From assembly GCA_963789025.1 (NCBI GenBank), contig CAWBIT010000008.1, positions 496,001-560,000 on the forward strand: a stretch of 64,000 nucleotides of DNA, given 5' to 3'. This document shows, in pieces, positions 50,350-59,256 of the stretch. The DNA is from AP-15 sp963789025. GTDB lineage: Bacteria; Pseudomonadota; Alphaproteobacteria; ATCC43930; CGMCC-115725. Within the stretch, counting starts at the first letter, position 1. Each line of letters opens with the position of its first letter. The position numbers and the translations under genes are program-made. Under the pieces are notes generated by a model. That model saw only the letters and a list, made by a program, of their open reading frames with translations. It searched no databases and was not told where the DNA came from.

Positions 50350-50389
50350 CCCGCTCCCTGGTAATCCTGCAGGATTACCAGGGAGCGGG
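50350..50389. other. 40-bp perfect palindrome
   Basis: The two 20-base arms, each the exact reverse complement of the other, meet at a central CTGCAG without a spacer. It lies between the osmoprotectant operon start and the end of the upstream 495-residue gene. It could act as a bidirectional terminator, a dimer-binding operator or a replication or recombination site. Confidence 0.9.
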
Positions 50390-50516
50390 GGACGAACCAT
50401 ACAACTTCTCCGGCATGTAGTGGGTCAGCTAGTCGCTGTCGAAATCCTCTAGATGCAGCTGCTGGCCCCAATCAGCTGCTAGCGCGGATTGGAAAGCCCC
50501 CCTTTCCTACCCAGGG

Positions 50517-52004
50517 CTATGCGGCGTGGAGGAGTTCGAGATACTCCTCGTAGACGGTCATGTTCTTGCCGAAGGAGATCGCGGCGGCCTGGGCGCCGCA
50601 GACGAGGTGCATCCAGCGCCAGGGCTCGCGGGTGGCGTGGTATTCTTCGACGATCGACTGGTGGTGCTTGAAGGCGTGCATCTCGGTGAAATTGTCGTGG
50701 CACACGATCTCGGCGAGGCGCGCGATCAGCCCCTGCGGGTCGTAGCCGGCCTTCATGTACTGCGTGGCTAGGTTCACCGTCTCCTTGACCTCCGGCACCG
50801 CACGCATCACGCCGAGATTGGTGACCTTGGACCAATCGGTCGGCGGCTGGTTGTAGATGCTGTGCCTGATCGCGTCGAGCAGCTCTTCCCGCGTCCGCGC
50901 TGGCAGGGCGGCGACCGCTTCCATATCGGGCTGCGGGTAGGGCTCCATGCGACCCGCGGTCGAGCGGATCTCCGGGCCCGACTGCCACGTCAATAATAGC
51001 ATCAATTTGTTCTTGAGGCTGATGCCGTCGAGCCGCAGCAAATAGCGCCGGAGATTGATGCTGGTATGGAGGTGGACATCCATCGGATTGCCGCCGAGCG
51101 AGCGCAGGAAGAGACCCGCAGCCCCGATCGACAGCGCTTCACCGGCACCCTCCAGGGAAATGCCGCCCGCCAAGGCCTTCGCCATCAGCACAGGGATATC
51201 GGCAAAGACGTCGACGGCCGAAATCGCCTCTCCGAGCTCGCCGATCACCGCGGTTTCATCTTCGCCGGTGCGCTGGCGGTAGATGCGCTGCAACAGCTGA
51301 TGCTCCTCGATCAGCCCTTCGATCTGCGGCAGCGGCGAAGGCATCGGGTTGTTCGGAGCAACCGGAGAACGGGTCACAAAGCGCACCACTGGGCGCATCA
51401 CAGTTGTGAAGAACTCCTTGTCGAGAACGCCCTCCTCGAAGGCGCGCCACACGGTGCCCGGGAACATGAAGTAATGGTCGTCGTGGAAATTCTTCGGGAT
51501 CGCCACGCTCAGCAAGAGATCAAAGGCCTCGATCCGCGGCGCATTATTCCACAGCCACTGGTAAAGGTGATCCGCCTTGTTCCACTCGCCGCGACCGACC
51601 GCCATCAGAAACGCCGCTTTGGTCGCTTCGACGCCGCCGGCATCTTCCGGCTCGAATTCGAAGAGGGCGTACGGTCCCATCGCCGGATGGTTGATGTGTT
51701 TGTTCGTGAGCGCCACGTGTTGCAGCACCGGGACAAAACTCTCTTCGCCCTCCAGGCGCTCGACGGTCTTCGAGATCGCATAGAGGCCTGCCAACGGGTG
51801 CAGCGGGCCGCCGTGATGACCCGGCGGCATTTCGGTGGAGCGCGTCACCGCGAGAGCCGAGGCCGTCAGCATGGTTTCCGTGGGTACCCCGGCACGTAGC
51901 TTGTCCAGTGTGCGATCCAAAATCTCCGAGGGGGGCGTCTCCTCGATAAACTGGACCAACGGCTCGATCGCGTCGGAATACTGGACACGTTGCGGCATGG
52001 GCAT
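50517..52004 (-). CDS. unrecognised 495-residue protein, His-rich motif
   Basis: The ATG has AAGGAG eight bases upstream. The protein appears soluble and mostly helical. Distinctive segments are MPPGHHGGPLHPLAGLYAIS, LTNKHINHPAMGPYALFEFE, IPKNFHDDHYFMFPGTVWRA, GGNPMDVHLHTSINLRRYLL and MHAFKHHQSIVEEYHATREP. Many His residues are in conserved-looking positions, so a metal-dependent or flavin-type oxygenase is conceivable; a very distant likeness to questin oxidase-like (DUF4243) proteins is the only hint and is weak. It appears monocistronic. Confidence 0.7.
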   Translation of the reverse strand: MPMPQRVQYSDAIEPLVQFIEETPPSEILDRTLDKLRAGVPTETMLTASALAVTRSTEMPPGHHGGPLHPLAGLYAISKTVERLEGEESFVPVLQHVALTNKHINHPAMGPYALFEFEPEDAGGVEATKAAFLMAVGRGEWNKADHLYQWLWNNAPRIEAFDLLLSVAIPKNFHDDHYFMFPGTVWRAFEEGVLDKEFFTTVMRPVVRFVTRSPVAPNNPMPSPLPQIEGLIEEHQLLQRIYRQRTGEDETAVIGELGEAISAVDVFADIPVLMAKALAGGISLEGAGEALSIGAAGLFLRSLGGNPMDVHLHTSINLRRYLLRLDGISLKNKLMLLLTWQSGPEIRSTAGRMEPYPQPDMEAVAALPARTREELLDAIRHSIYNQPPTDWSKVTNLGVMRAVPEVKETVNLATQYMKAGYDPQGLIARLAEIVCHDNFTEMHAFKHHQSIVEEYHATREPWRWMHLVCGAQAAAISFGKNMTVYEEYLELLHAA

Positions 52005-52255
52005 GGTGAGTTTCTCCTTGAGTGCGGTTTTCGGCTTTGTTGGCTTTACTCTTTCAATTAGCGCAGCGCCTCGCGACCGGCGCCGTCCCCTCCTCGCTCG
52101 ACGGGAAAGGCAGGGCAACGGGCGGTCTTCTTCACATTCCAGGTAATCGTCCTGCGCAATTCGCAGACTGTCAACTCCGAACGACGCATCAGCGATATGC
52201 GCCAGAAGCCCCCCTCAGCGGTTTCCCACGCCGAGATCCGCTCCGCTTTGCCGCC
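52005..52255. other. intergenic, promoter region of the 495-residue gene
   Basis: No gene or strong repeat is seen. The MFS gene ends at one side and the unknown gene starts at the other, both on the minus strand. Confidence 0.4.
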
Positions 52256-53518
52256 CTACCCCGCGCCTGATACCGGGTTGTCCCGGGTCTCCGGCATCAC
52301 GGTCCAGACGAGAAGAGTGGCGCAGAGCCCGACGGCAGCGAGGCCGAGGAAGGCCGCCTCGCTCCCCAGATGGTCGGCAATCAAGCCGGCTGCCGTGGTG
52401 CTCAAGGTTGCGCCGCCGCCGATCGCCAGTCCAACCACCCCGAGCGCGGTCGTGTAGCCGCCGGTATCGCGCGTGATGTCGGCGACGATCAGCGGGGTCA
52501 GGACGCCAAGGGCTGCCGCGCTCAATCCGTCGAGCAGTTGGATCAACACCATCAGATACGGGTCGGCGATGCCGGCGAACAGCACGCCGCGGATCGGCAA
52601 CACGGCAAAGCCAAGGAGTAGGAGCGGTCGGCGGCCCCAACCATCGGCGGCTCGCCCAGCCCAGGGCGAAATGGCGGCCGTAACCGCCTGTGGCGCGACG
52701 ATGCAAGCTGCGATCACCAAAGAGGCTTCGCTGCCGGCCCGCTTTGTCACCATCCCCGCAGCTATCGGCAGCATCGCCGCATTGGCAAGTTGGAACAGGC
52801 TTGCGCATGCAGCATAGGCGAGCAGCCTGCGGTCTCTGAGAAACCGCCATGACCAGCCGGGATTCTCGGGCTTTGACTTCGGTGCCGGCTTCGGGTGGAT
52901 CTTCGCCGAAGAAAGATCCGCATCTCTGATCATCTCGATCGCGGCCAATGCGGGGATGCCAAGTGCCGCAGTCAACAAAAATACGGCACGCTCCCCAACG
53001 TAATAGCCGAAGGTACCCATGAGTCCGGCAGCGAACGCGTTGCCGATCGCCAAATAGCGGGCGTTGCGACCGAGCCTTTCGCCCAAGGCGGCGTGGCCGA
53101 CCAGCGCGAGACTCAATGCCGCGATCGCCGGGCCGAGGACCGAGCTGGCAAAAGCGTGCAGTACTTCCGCCAAGGCAATCGGAAGCAGGGCAGGCCATAG
53201 AGCGATGAAGAGGGCGCTCGCCATGATCGCCAGGATCGCCGCGGCTGCTGCCGCCCGCTTGCTGCGTACGGCATCGACCAACATCCCCCCGGGGACCTGA
53301 CTGACCATTCCTGCGACCGTACCGGCGCTCAGCGCCGCGCCGATCGCGCCTTGGGTCCATCCGACGCCGGTGAGATAGACCGAAATGAACGGTCCAAATC
53401 CGGTTTGAAAGTTCGCGACAAAGAAATTCAGCCAATCGAGCCCCCGCAGACTGCGGGTCATCGGCTCGGCGGCGGGTCGCACCCACAACCCGATCCGCGA
53501 CGGCGATCGCGTCATCAT
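52256..53518 (-). CDS. MFS transporter
   Basis: This 420-residue protein has about twelve membrane helices. Typical MFS elements are WTQGAIGAALSAGTVAGMVS, VPGGMLVDAVRSKRAAAAAA, AISPWAGRAADGWGRRPLLL and GYTTALGVVGLAIGGGATLS. It most resembles drug/metabolite exporters. It starts 11 bp after the PRC-barrel gene stop, so the two are probably cotranscribed. Substrate unknown. Confidence 0.85.
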   Translation of the reverse strand: MMTRSPSRIGLWVRPAAEPMTRSLRGLDWLNFFVANFQTGFGPFISVYLTGVGWTQGAIGAALSAGTVAGMVSQVPGGMLVDAVRSKRAAAAAAILAIMASALFIALWPALLPIALAEVLHAFASSVLGPAIAALSLALVGHAALGERLGRNARYLAIGNAFAAGLMGTFGYYVGERAVFLLTAALGIPALAAIEMIRDADLSSAKIHPKPAPKSKPENPGWSWRFLRDRRLLAYAACASLFQLANAAMLPIAAGMVTKRAGSEASLVIAACIVAPQAVTAAISPWAGRAADGWGRRPLLLLGFAVLPIRGVLFAGIADPYLMVLIQLLDGLSAAALGVLTPLIVADITRDTGGYTTALGVVGLAIGGGATLSTTAAGLIADHLGSEAAFLGLAAVGLCATLLVWTVMPETRDNPVSGAG

Positions 53519-53529
53519 CCTGAATTGCG

Positions 53530-54051
53530 TCAGCGACCGGGATCCGGCGCGGGTTCGTGCGGGGGCGGCTGCGGCTGTGCTACTACAGGAATTGGCTTGT
53601 CCGATTCCGTGTATTTGTACTCCGGTGCGGCCTTCAATTGCTCGCGGCCGAGATCGAGAGCGATCACGTTCTTCTTTTCGCCGAGGTCAAAGCGCAGCGC
53701 GCTCCAGGTGATCGCAATTTTTCGGGTTCCCATACCAAGGAACCCGCCAAAGTCGATCACCGCGGCGCGCGCCTCTCCTTTCTCGTCGAACAGCACGTCG
53801 ACGATCCGCCCCATATCCTCACCCTTTGCGCTCAGCACCTCCTTCCCCAAGATCCGGAAGAGGTGGTCTCGCGGGAAATAGTCGAGACTGGCGCCGTTCA
53901 GCGCCGCATCCCCCGTCGCCTGATTGGTCGGAGCACTCGTCGGCGTTTGCGCCGCCACTACGCCCAAAAACAATGCACCCGCTATGATGCTGCCGACGCC
54001 GACAAAGGGTAGTCGCAAACTCTTGATGAAAAAAATGCGGATCCGCGGCAC
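53530..54051 (-). CDS. PRC-barrel domain protein with signal anchor
   Basis: This 173-residue protein has an N-terminal hydrophobic segment (VGVGSIIAGALFLGVVAA). It is followed by a PRC-barrel (ILGKEVLSAKGEDMGRIVDV, LFDEKGEARAAVIDFGGFLG, IAITWSALRF) and a Pro-rich tail. Such domains bind proteins or small ligands at the membrane; many alphaproteobacteria have secreted versions. It lies 47 bp after the glycosyltransferase stop on the same strand. Confidence 0.8.
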   Translation of the reverse strand: MPRIRIFFIKSLRLPFVGVGSIIAGALFLGVVAAQTPTSAPTNQATGDAALNGASLDYFPRDHLFRILGKEVLSAKGEDMGRIVDVLFDEKGEARAAVIDFGGFLGMGTRKIAITWSALRFDLGEKKNVIALDLGREQLKAAPEYKYTESDKPIPVVAQPQPPPHEPAPDPGR

Positions 54052-54098
54052 TCCGCCACCTCCTCCTCGGTCACCCGGGAATGCGGATGGTTTTAAGC

Positions 54099-55124
54099 CT
54101 AGCCGGACGTGAGATCCTGGTAAATCCTCGTATAATCTTCCGCCATCCGCCGCGCGGTGAACCGCTGCTCGAATATAGTCCGGATTAGTGTCCGGTCCAG
54201 CAAGTGAATCTGCCCCGCAGCTCTCGCCGCTGTCGCCTCGTCGTCAACAATGAAGCCGGTGATCCCGTCGTCGACGACTTCAGGCACCGAGCCGTTACGC
54301 AGGGCGATGACCGGTGTCCCACAAGCCATCGCTTCGATCATTGACAATCCGAACGGCTCACGCCATGCGATCGGGAAAAGCAGGCCCGCCGCATTCCCCA
54401 GGAAGTCCGATTTCTGGTGCTCTGCAATCTCGCCAATAAACTCGACGTGGGGTTGTGCAAGAAGCGGCTCGATCTCAGCGGCGAAATACTCTCTGTCGAC
54501 GCGATCGATTTTGGCCGCGATCTTCAGCTTCATGCCGGCCCGGCCGGCGATGCGGATCGCGCGATCAGGTGCTTTCTCCGGTGAAATGCGGCCGAGAAAC
54601 GCGAGATATCCACCTCCGCCATCGCCCGGTGACAGGAGCTGCTCCGGCAAGCCATGGTAGACGGTCGCGATGTAACGCGCCTCGGGTAAGGGCTCGCGCT
54701 GCGAATTGGAGATCGATACCACCGGGACATTGGCAAACGTCCTATAGACCAACTTCAATTCCGGCAGGTCCAAACGGCCGTGCAGAGTGGCGAGGAGCGG
54801 CACTCCGGCCCGCGACAACACCGAATAGGCAAGGTAATCGCAGTGGAGATGGATCACATCGAACTCGCGCGCGCGTTGCGCAACGGTTTCGAGCATTGCG
54901 ATGAGCGGAGCGATATGATCGCGGATCGTCGGGTCGAGCCGAAGCGCCTGAGGATAAGCGGCCTCCAGCCTCGCCGTCGTCGTACTATCGCCGCTGGCGA
55001 ACAGGCTAACTTCATGGCCCATCGCAACGAGCTCGTCCGCCAAATAAGCGACAATCCGTTCCGTGCCGCCATAAAGCTTAGGGGGAACCGCTTCCATCAG
55101 CGGTGCAATTTGAGCAATGCGCAT
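54099..55124 (-). CDS. glycosyltransferase family 4 protein
   Basis: This 341-residue GT-B enzyme has the N-terminal glycine-rich loop PPKLYGGTERIVAYLADELV, then VIHLHCDYLAYSVLSR, GGYLAFLGRISPEKAPDRAI and WREPFGLSMIEAMACGTPVI with the EX7E motif. It transfers a sugar from a nucleotide donor, possibly UDP-glucose made by the galU pathway. The ATG starting MRIAQIAPLMEAV fits the family; longer starts add unrelated residues. Confidence 0.88.
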   Translation of the reverse strand: MRIAQIAPLMEAVPPKLYGGTERIVAYLADELVAMGHEVSLFASGDSTTTARLEAAYPQALRLDPTIRDHIAPLIAMLETVAQRAREFDVIHLHCDYLAYSVLSRAGVPLLATLHGRLDLPELKLVYRTFANVPVVSISNSQREPLPEARYIATVYHGLPEQLLSPGDGGGGYLAFLGRISPEKAPDRAIRIAGRAGMKLKIAAKIDRVDREYFAAEIEPLLAQPHVEFIGEIAEHQKSDFLGNAAGLLFPIAWREPFGLSMIEAMACGTPVIALRNGSVPEVVDDGITGFIVDDEATAARAAGQIHLLDRTLIRTIFEQRFTARRMAEDYTRIYQDLTSG

Positions 55125-55471
55125 TCTCGGCTCCGTTGATCGAGCAGGTCCGAACCGGAACGGCCCAGCCGTCACCAATGTTCCTGCGAGGAAGAAGTTT
55201 CGTGCTGCGACATTTCGGCGCCGGCTCGGCGCAAGACAACGGCCCGTTGTTTGCAATTGAGAGGCTTGCAATGCCGGTTTGCAGCGAATGGAAAATCTGA
55301 CCGGGAATAATCTATCGGGTATCAGCGTTTCGCCGCCGATGGGACAAACTCTGCAGCGGTCCTGTCAGATCACAATAAGAACTAGGGCGTGCAGCCTGTG
55401 GATCAATGCACGCAAGGAGGGAGGCGCCGCCAACGGCAGAAAACCGATTTCAAAAGTTGGGACTGCGCCCG

Positions 55472-57358
55472 ATGAGTTTTGTGAAAGCGATCCGGTTCAT
55501 TACACACCGGTGGAATAGCACCGACTGTTTTTCGGCTGCGCCGTTGAGGTTGGTCGATCCGCGGTCGACCGCGAATTTCGCCGACGGAAGTATAGCTGGG
55601 GAGGCGGAGTTTCCTCGCCGGCCGGTGGCATTTTTGTGGCACTACATCAAGCGGCGACCGATCCTGCATGCCGCTGCCGTCACCTCGGTCTTGGGAGCGG
55701 CTGCCTTCGCCTGCATCGCGCAATTCGGCCTCAAGCTGATTGTCGACGCGATGGCGGCGGGCCCGCAACACATCACGATAGTGTGGTGGGCGCTCATGAT
55801 CTTCGCGGCCTTGCTGGCTGCCGAAAGTGCATTGTGGCGTGTAGGCGCCTGGCTCGGCTACCGCGCCATCCTGATCGACAAGGCGGAGGCCAAGCTCGAT
55901 CTGTTCAACCATTTGAGCGGCCACTGCAGCCGGTATTTCGCAGACCGGCTTGGCGGTGCGCTGGCTAACCGCATCTCCGCGACCGGGGATTCGGTTCAAC
56001 AGGTATTCTCGATCATCCTGTTCAACCTCGCCCCGGTCTGTGCCGATTTTTGCGCCGCGATGGTCATGCTCAGTATGGTGGGATGGCAACTGGGCGCCGC
56101 GCTCGCCGTGTTTGTGCTGTTGGCCGGATGCGCCCTTGCCCGTACCGGCCACCGCGGCACACCGCGACACCGCTTCCATGCCGACCGCGCCGCCGAAGTG
56201 GGCGGAGAACTCGTCGATGTCCTGTCCAATATCTGGGTGGTCAAGGCGTTTTCTGCGCGCAGCCGTGAGCGCGGGCGCTTCGCGCGGCTGCTCGAAATCG
56301 AGAAGACGGCGCATCGCGAGAGCCTGATGTTTATCGAGCGCACCCGCGCGCTGCACGATCTCGGTCTCTGGCTGATGGCGGGCGGCATGCTCGCCTGGAC
56401 CTTGTATCTGTGGAGCAAAGGGCAGGTGAGCCCCGGCGACGTGGTTTTGACTGTTTCGATCTCTTTCCGGATCCTGCATGGCTCGCGCGATTTCGCCTTC
56501 GCGCTCGTCAACGCCACCCAATTCATTGCCCGCATTGCCGAATCCATCCAGGTCATCGGCGAAGACCATAGCGTTGTTGACGAGCCAGGCGCCCGACAGC
56601 TGATCCATCTCGGCGGGAGCATCGAATTCGAGAACGTCGACTTTTCTTACGCCGGCGGACGCCGGGTGTTTCATGGCTTCGACCTGCGCATCGATCCAGG
56701 ACAAAGCGTCGGTCTTGTCGGACCCTCCGGGGCCGGCAAAACGACCTTGATCGGCCTAGTGCAGCGGCTGGCCGATGTCGATGGGGGCCGAGTGCTGATC
56801 GACGATCAGGACATCCGCGCGATGACCCAAGACAGCCTGCGCGCTGCGATTGCCGTCGTGCCTCAGGACATTTCGTTATTCCACCGCTCGGTGCTGGAGA
56901 ATATCCGCTATGCGCGGCCCGAGGCGACGAATAACGAAATTTTTGCGGCGGCCGAAGCAGCTCGCTGCGACGACTTTATCCACGCGCTCCCGGAAGGCTA
57001 CGGCACGATTGTCGGCGAGCGCGGAACGAAGCTCTCGGGCGGTCAACGCCAACGGATCGGAATTGCCCGGGCGCTATTGAAGAATGCTCCGATCGTCGTG
57101 CTCGACGAGGCGACCTCCTCGCTCGACAGCGCATCGGAGATCGAGATCCAGCGAGCGCTCGAAGTGTTGATGCAGGGCCGCACCGTGCTGGCGATCGCTC
57201 ACCGGCTGTCGACGGTAAGCAAGTTCGACCGCGTCGTCGTGCTGCAGCAGGGCCGCGTCGTCGAGGACGGGCCTCCTGCGGAGCTGCGCCGCCGCCACGG
57301 ACTGTTCGATCGTATGTGCCGGCTGCAAGAGGGCAACGTGCTCCGGCTCGCTAGCTGA
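55472..57358 (+). CDS. ABC exporter, fused permease and ATPase
   Basis: The ~628-residue half-transporter has six membrane helices (for example LGAAAFACIAQFGLKLIVDA). Its ATPase domain has Walker A VGLVGPSGAGKTTLIGLVQ, signature KLSGGQRQRIGIARALL, Walker B PIVVLDEATSSLDS and switch His in AIAHRLSTVSKFDR. It is MsbA/ATM1-like in layout and should act as a dimer. The exported substrate is unknown. It diverges from the glycosyltransferase, which allows a link to lipid or glycan export but does not prove it. Confidence 0.88.
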   Translation: MSFVKAIRFITHRWNSTDCFSAAPLRLVDPRSTANFADGSIAGEAEFPRRPVAFLWHYIKRRPILHAAAVTSVLGAAAFACIAQFGLKLIVDAMAAGPQHITIVWWALMIFAALLAAESALWRVGAWLGYRAILIDKAEAKLDLFNHLSGHCSRYFADRLGGALANRISATGDSVQQVFSIILFNLAPVCADFCAAMVMLSMVGWQLGAALAVFVLLAGCALARTGHRGTPRHRFHADRAAEVGGELVDVLSNIWVVKAFSARSRERGRFARLLEIEKTAHRESLMFIERTRALHDLGLWLMAGGMLAWTLYLWSKGQVSPGDVVLTVSISFRILHGSRDFAFALVNATQFIARIAESIQVIGEDHSVVDEPGARQLIHLGGSIEFENVDFSYAGGRRVFHGFDLRIDPGQSVGLVGPSGAGKTTLIGLVQRLADVDGGRVLIDDQDIRAMTQDSLRAAIAVVPQDISLFHRSVLENIRYARPEATNNEIFAAAEAARCDDFIHALPEGYGTIVGERGTKLSGGQRQRIGIARALLKNAPIVVLDEATSSLDSASEIEIQRALEVLMQGRTVLAIAHRLSTVSKFDRVVVLQQGRVVEDGPPAELRRRHGLFDRMCRLQEGNVLRLAS

Positions 57359-57369
57359 GCCTAAAACGG

Positions 57370-57399
57370 CCCCCTGACCGACGACAGGTCAGGGGGGTT
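57370..57399. terminator. bidirectional terminator between convergent genes
   Basis: A perfect 10-bp stem CCCCCTGACC / GGTCAGGGGG with a 7-base loop is flanked by aaaac on one side and ttcctct on the other. It lies 11 bp after the ABC exporter stop and 21 bp before the D-aminoacylase stop, so it can serve both. Confidence 0.75.
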
Positions 57400-57420
57400 C
57401 CTCTCCCGGTTAAGACACGA

Positions 57421-59121
57421 TCAGGCGTGGGCGTGGTAATAGGTGTTGCGCAGCACGCGGCCGGGCAAAGCCCCGGTGTGCTTGCCGTTCTCCATCAGAA
57501 CTTCGCCGTTGACGATCGTCGCCATGATGCCGGCGGCCGGCTCCTTCATGCGCCAGCCCCCGGCGGGAAAGTCGTGAACGACGCTCTCCGGCAAAGGCCG
57601 CACCGTGTCGGGATCGAAGATCACGATGTCTGCCGCCATGCCCGGGCGGATCAGGCCACGATCGTACAACCCTAGCGCCGAGGCGGAGTCGAAGGTCAGC
57701 CGCCGAACCGCGTGTTCGAGCGTCATGACCTGCTTTTCGCGCACCCACTCGCTGAGGAGGCGCGTGCTGTAGCCATAGCCGCCGTGGAACTGGACATGCG
57801 CCCCGCCATCCGACAGCCCGACAATGGCGTTCGGATAGGTGAGGATCTTGGCCATCGCTTCGTCGTCGACATTGTTCTCGGACTGCATCAGGCCGGTGTC
57901 GAGGTTCTCTTCGACGACGAGGTCGAGGAAAGCATCGATGACCCGTTTGTTCTGCTCCTTGGCGATCTGGCCGATAGTCTTTCCCTTCAGCCCCTGGTTT
58001 TTCTCCAGTACCGGGGTCTCGACCCACATGTAATTGTACCACTCGCGCGAGTAGCCGGCGGCCGGGACCTGGACCGTGTGCTCGACGACTTCGTCGTGCA
58101 ATTTCTGCCGGATCGCTGGATCGGCATAGGCGCGCAGCTTTTCCTCGTCGGACGACAGCAGAATCGGATGCCAGGTCGGTGAGCCGCGGAACACCTGGCA
58201 GTTGCGCATCGTGAAGGTCTGGGTCACTCGGTTCGGGCTGCACAGCGGATAGGCCCGGATGCCCGCCTTCGAGGTCTCCTCGACCCGTGCCATGTGCTTC
58301 TTCCAGGCGTCGGGCTCGCGCACGGTCTGGCCGAGATTGTTGTAGATGACGGTGCGGCCGGTGGCTTCGGACAAGCGGGCCATCAGACCGTCCTTCAGCT
58401 CGGCGGCGCGCCCGCCGCCCGACTGGATGATGCCGGTGCCCATCTCGCACAATACGTCGCCGAGCGCGAAGATCTCCTTCTCCTCGGCCCACAGGGCCGG
58501 GATGTGAACCCCCTGCGGGTCATAGTGGCCCTTGTTGCGCGACACCGACAACCCGAGCGCGCCACCCTTGATGCCGTCGCGCACGACATCCTGCATCTTC
58601 TTGATCTCGTCGTCGGTCGCGGCGCGCTTCTGGCTCTCGTCGCCCATCACGTAGTAGCGCACCGTCGAGTGGCCGATCAGATTGCCGACATTGACGCCGA
58701 GCTTCTGGTCGAGCCGGTCCATGTATTGCGGGATCGTTTCCCAATCGACCTCGACGGTGTTGAGGACGTCCATCGGGATCGCTTCGACATAGGACAGGAA
58801 CTCGGCCACCCGCTTTGCGGCGCCGGGTCGAACCGGAGCCAAAGCCAGCGAGCAATTCCCGAAGACGACCGTAGTGCAGCCGTGGTCAGGCGAGAACGAG
58901 CACAGCGGGTCCCACGTGACCTGCGCGTCGTAGTGGCAGTGATTGTCGACAAAGCCAGGCGCGACAACCTGCCCCGCGGCGTCGATCGTGCGTTTAGCGG
59001 GGCCGCTCAGCTTGCCGATCTCGGCGATCTTGCCGTTTTTGATACCGATATCTCCGCGAAATGCCGGCATTCCGGAGCCGTCGACGATCCGGCCGTTCTT
59101 GATCAGCAGATCATACGCCAT
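57421..59121 (-). CDS. N-acyl-D-amino-acid deacylase/D-aminoacylase family amidohydrolase
   Basis: This 566-residue amidohydrolase starts YDLLIKNGRIVDGSGMPAFR and has the metal-binding HxH in VAPGFVDNHCHYDAQVTWD. ALGLSVSRNKGHYDP, VGLSDGGAHVQFHGGYG with the catalytic Asp, and GLIRPGMAADIVIFDPDTV follow. These enzymes release acyl groups from N-acyl-D-amino acids or open related rings. No transporter is directly adjacent; the osmoprotectant system and peptide-type importer are some distance away. Confidence 0.88.
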   Translation of the reverse strand: MAYDLLIKNGRIVDGSGMPAFRGDIGIKNGKIAEIGKLSGPAKRTIDAAGQVVAPGFVDNHCHYDAQVTWDPLCSFSPDHGCTTVVFGNCSLALAPVRPGAAKRVAEFLSYVEAIPMDVLNTVEVDWETIPQYMDRLDQKLGVNVGNLIGHSTVRYYVMGDESQKRAATDDEIKKMQDVVRDGIKGGALGLSVSRNKGHYDPQGVHIPALWAEEKEIFALGDVLCEMGTGIIQSGGGRAAELKDGLMARLSEATGRTVIYNNLGQTVREPDAWKKHMARVEETSKAGIRAYPLCSPNRVTQTFTMRNCQVFRGSPTWHPILLSSDEEKLRAYADPAIRQKLHDEVVEHTVQVPAAGYSREWYNYMWVETPVLEKNQGLKGKTIGQIAKEQNKRVIDAFLDLVVEENLDTGLMQSENNVDDEAMAKILTYPNAIVGLSDGGAHVQFHGGYGYSTRLLSEWVREKQVMTLEHAVRRLTFDSASALGLYDRGLIRPGMAADIVIFDPDTVRPLPESVVHDFPAGGWRMKEPAAGIMATIVNGEVLMENGKHTGALPGRVLRNTYYHAHA

Positions 59122-59256
59122 CGCTACCCCTTTCTCGGTTCAGGTCACAATCCACCGTCTACTCGAGGGGGAGTGTAGCACCGCAAAATCGGCTCACCCA
59201 TACGAAATGCGGCGAATAGACGCGCTTCACCGCATGATTCTGCATGCCAGTCTGGT

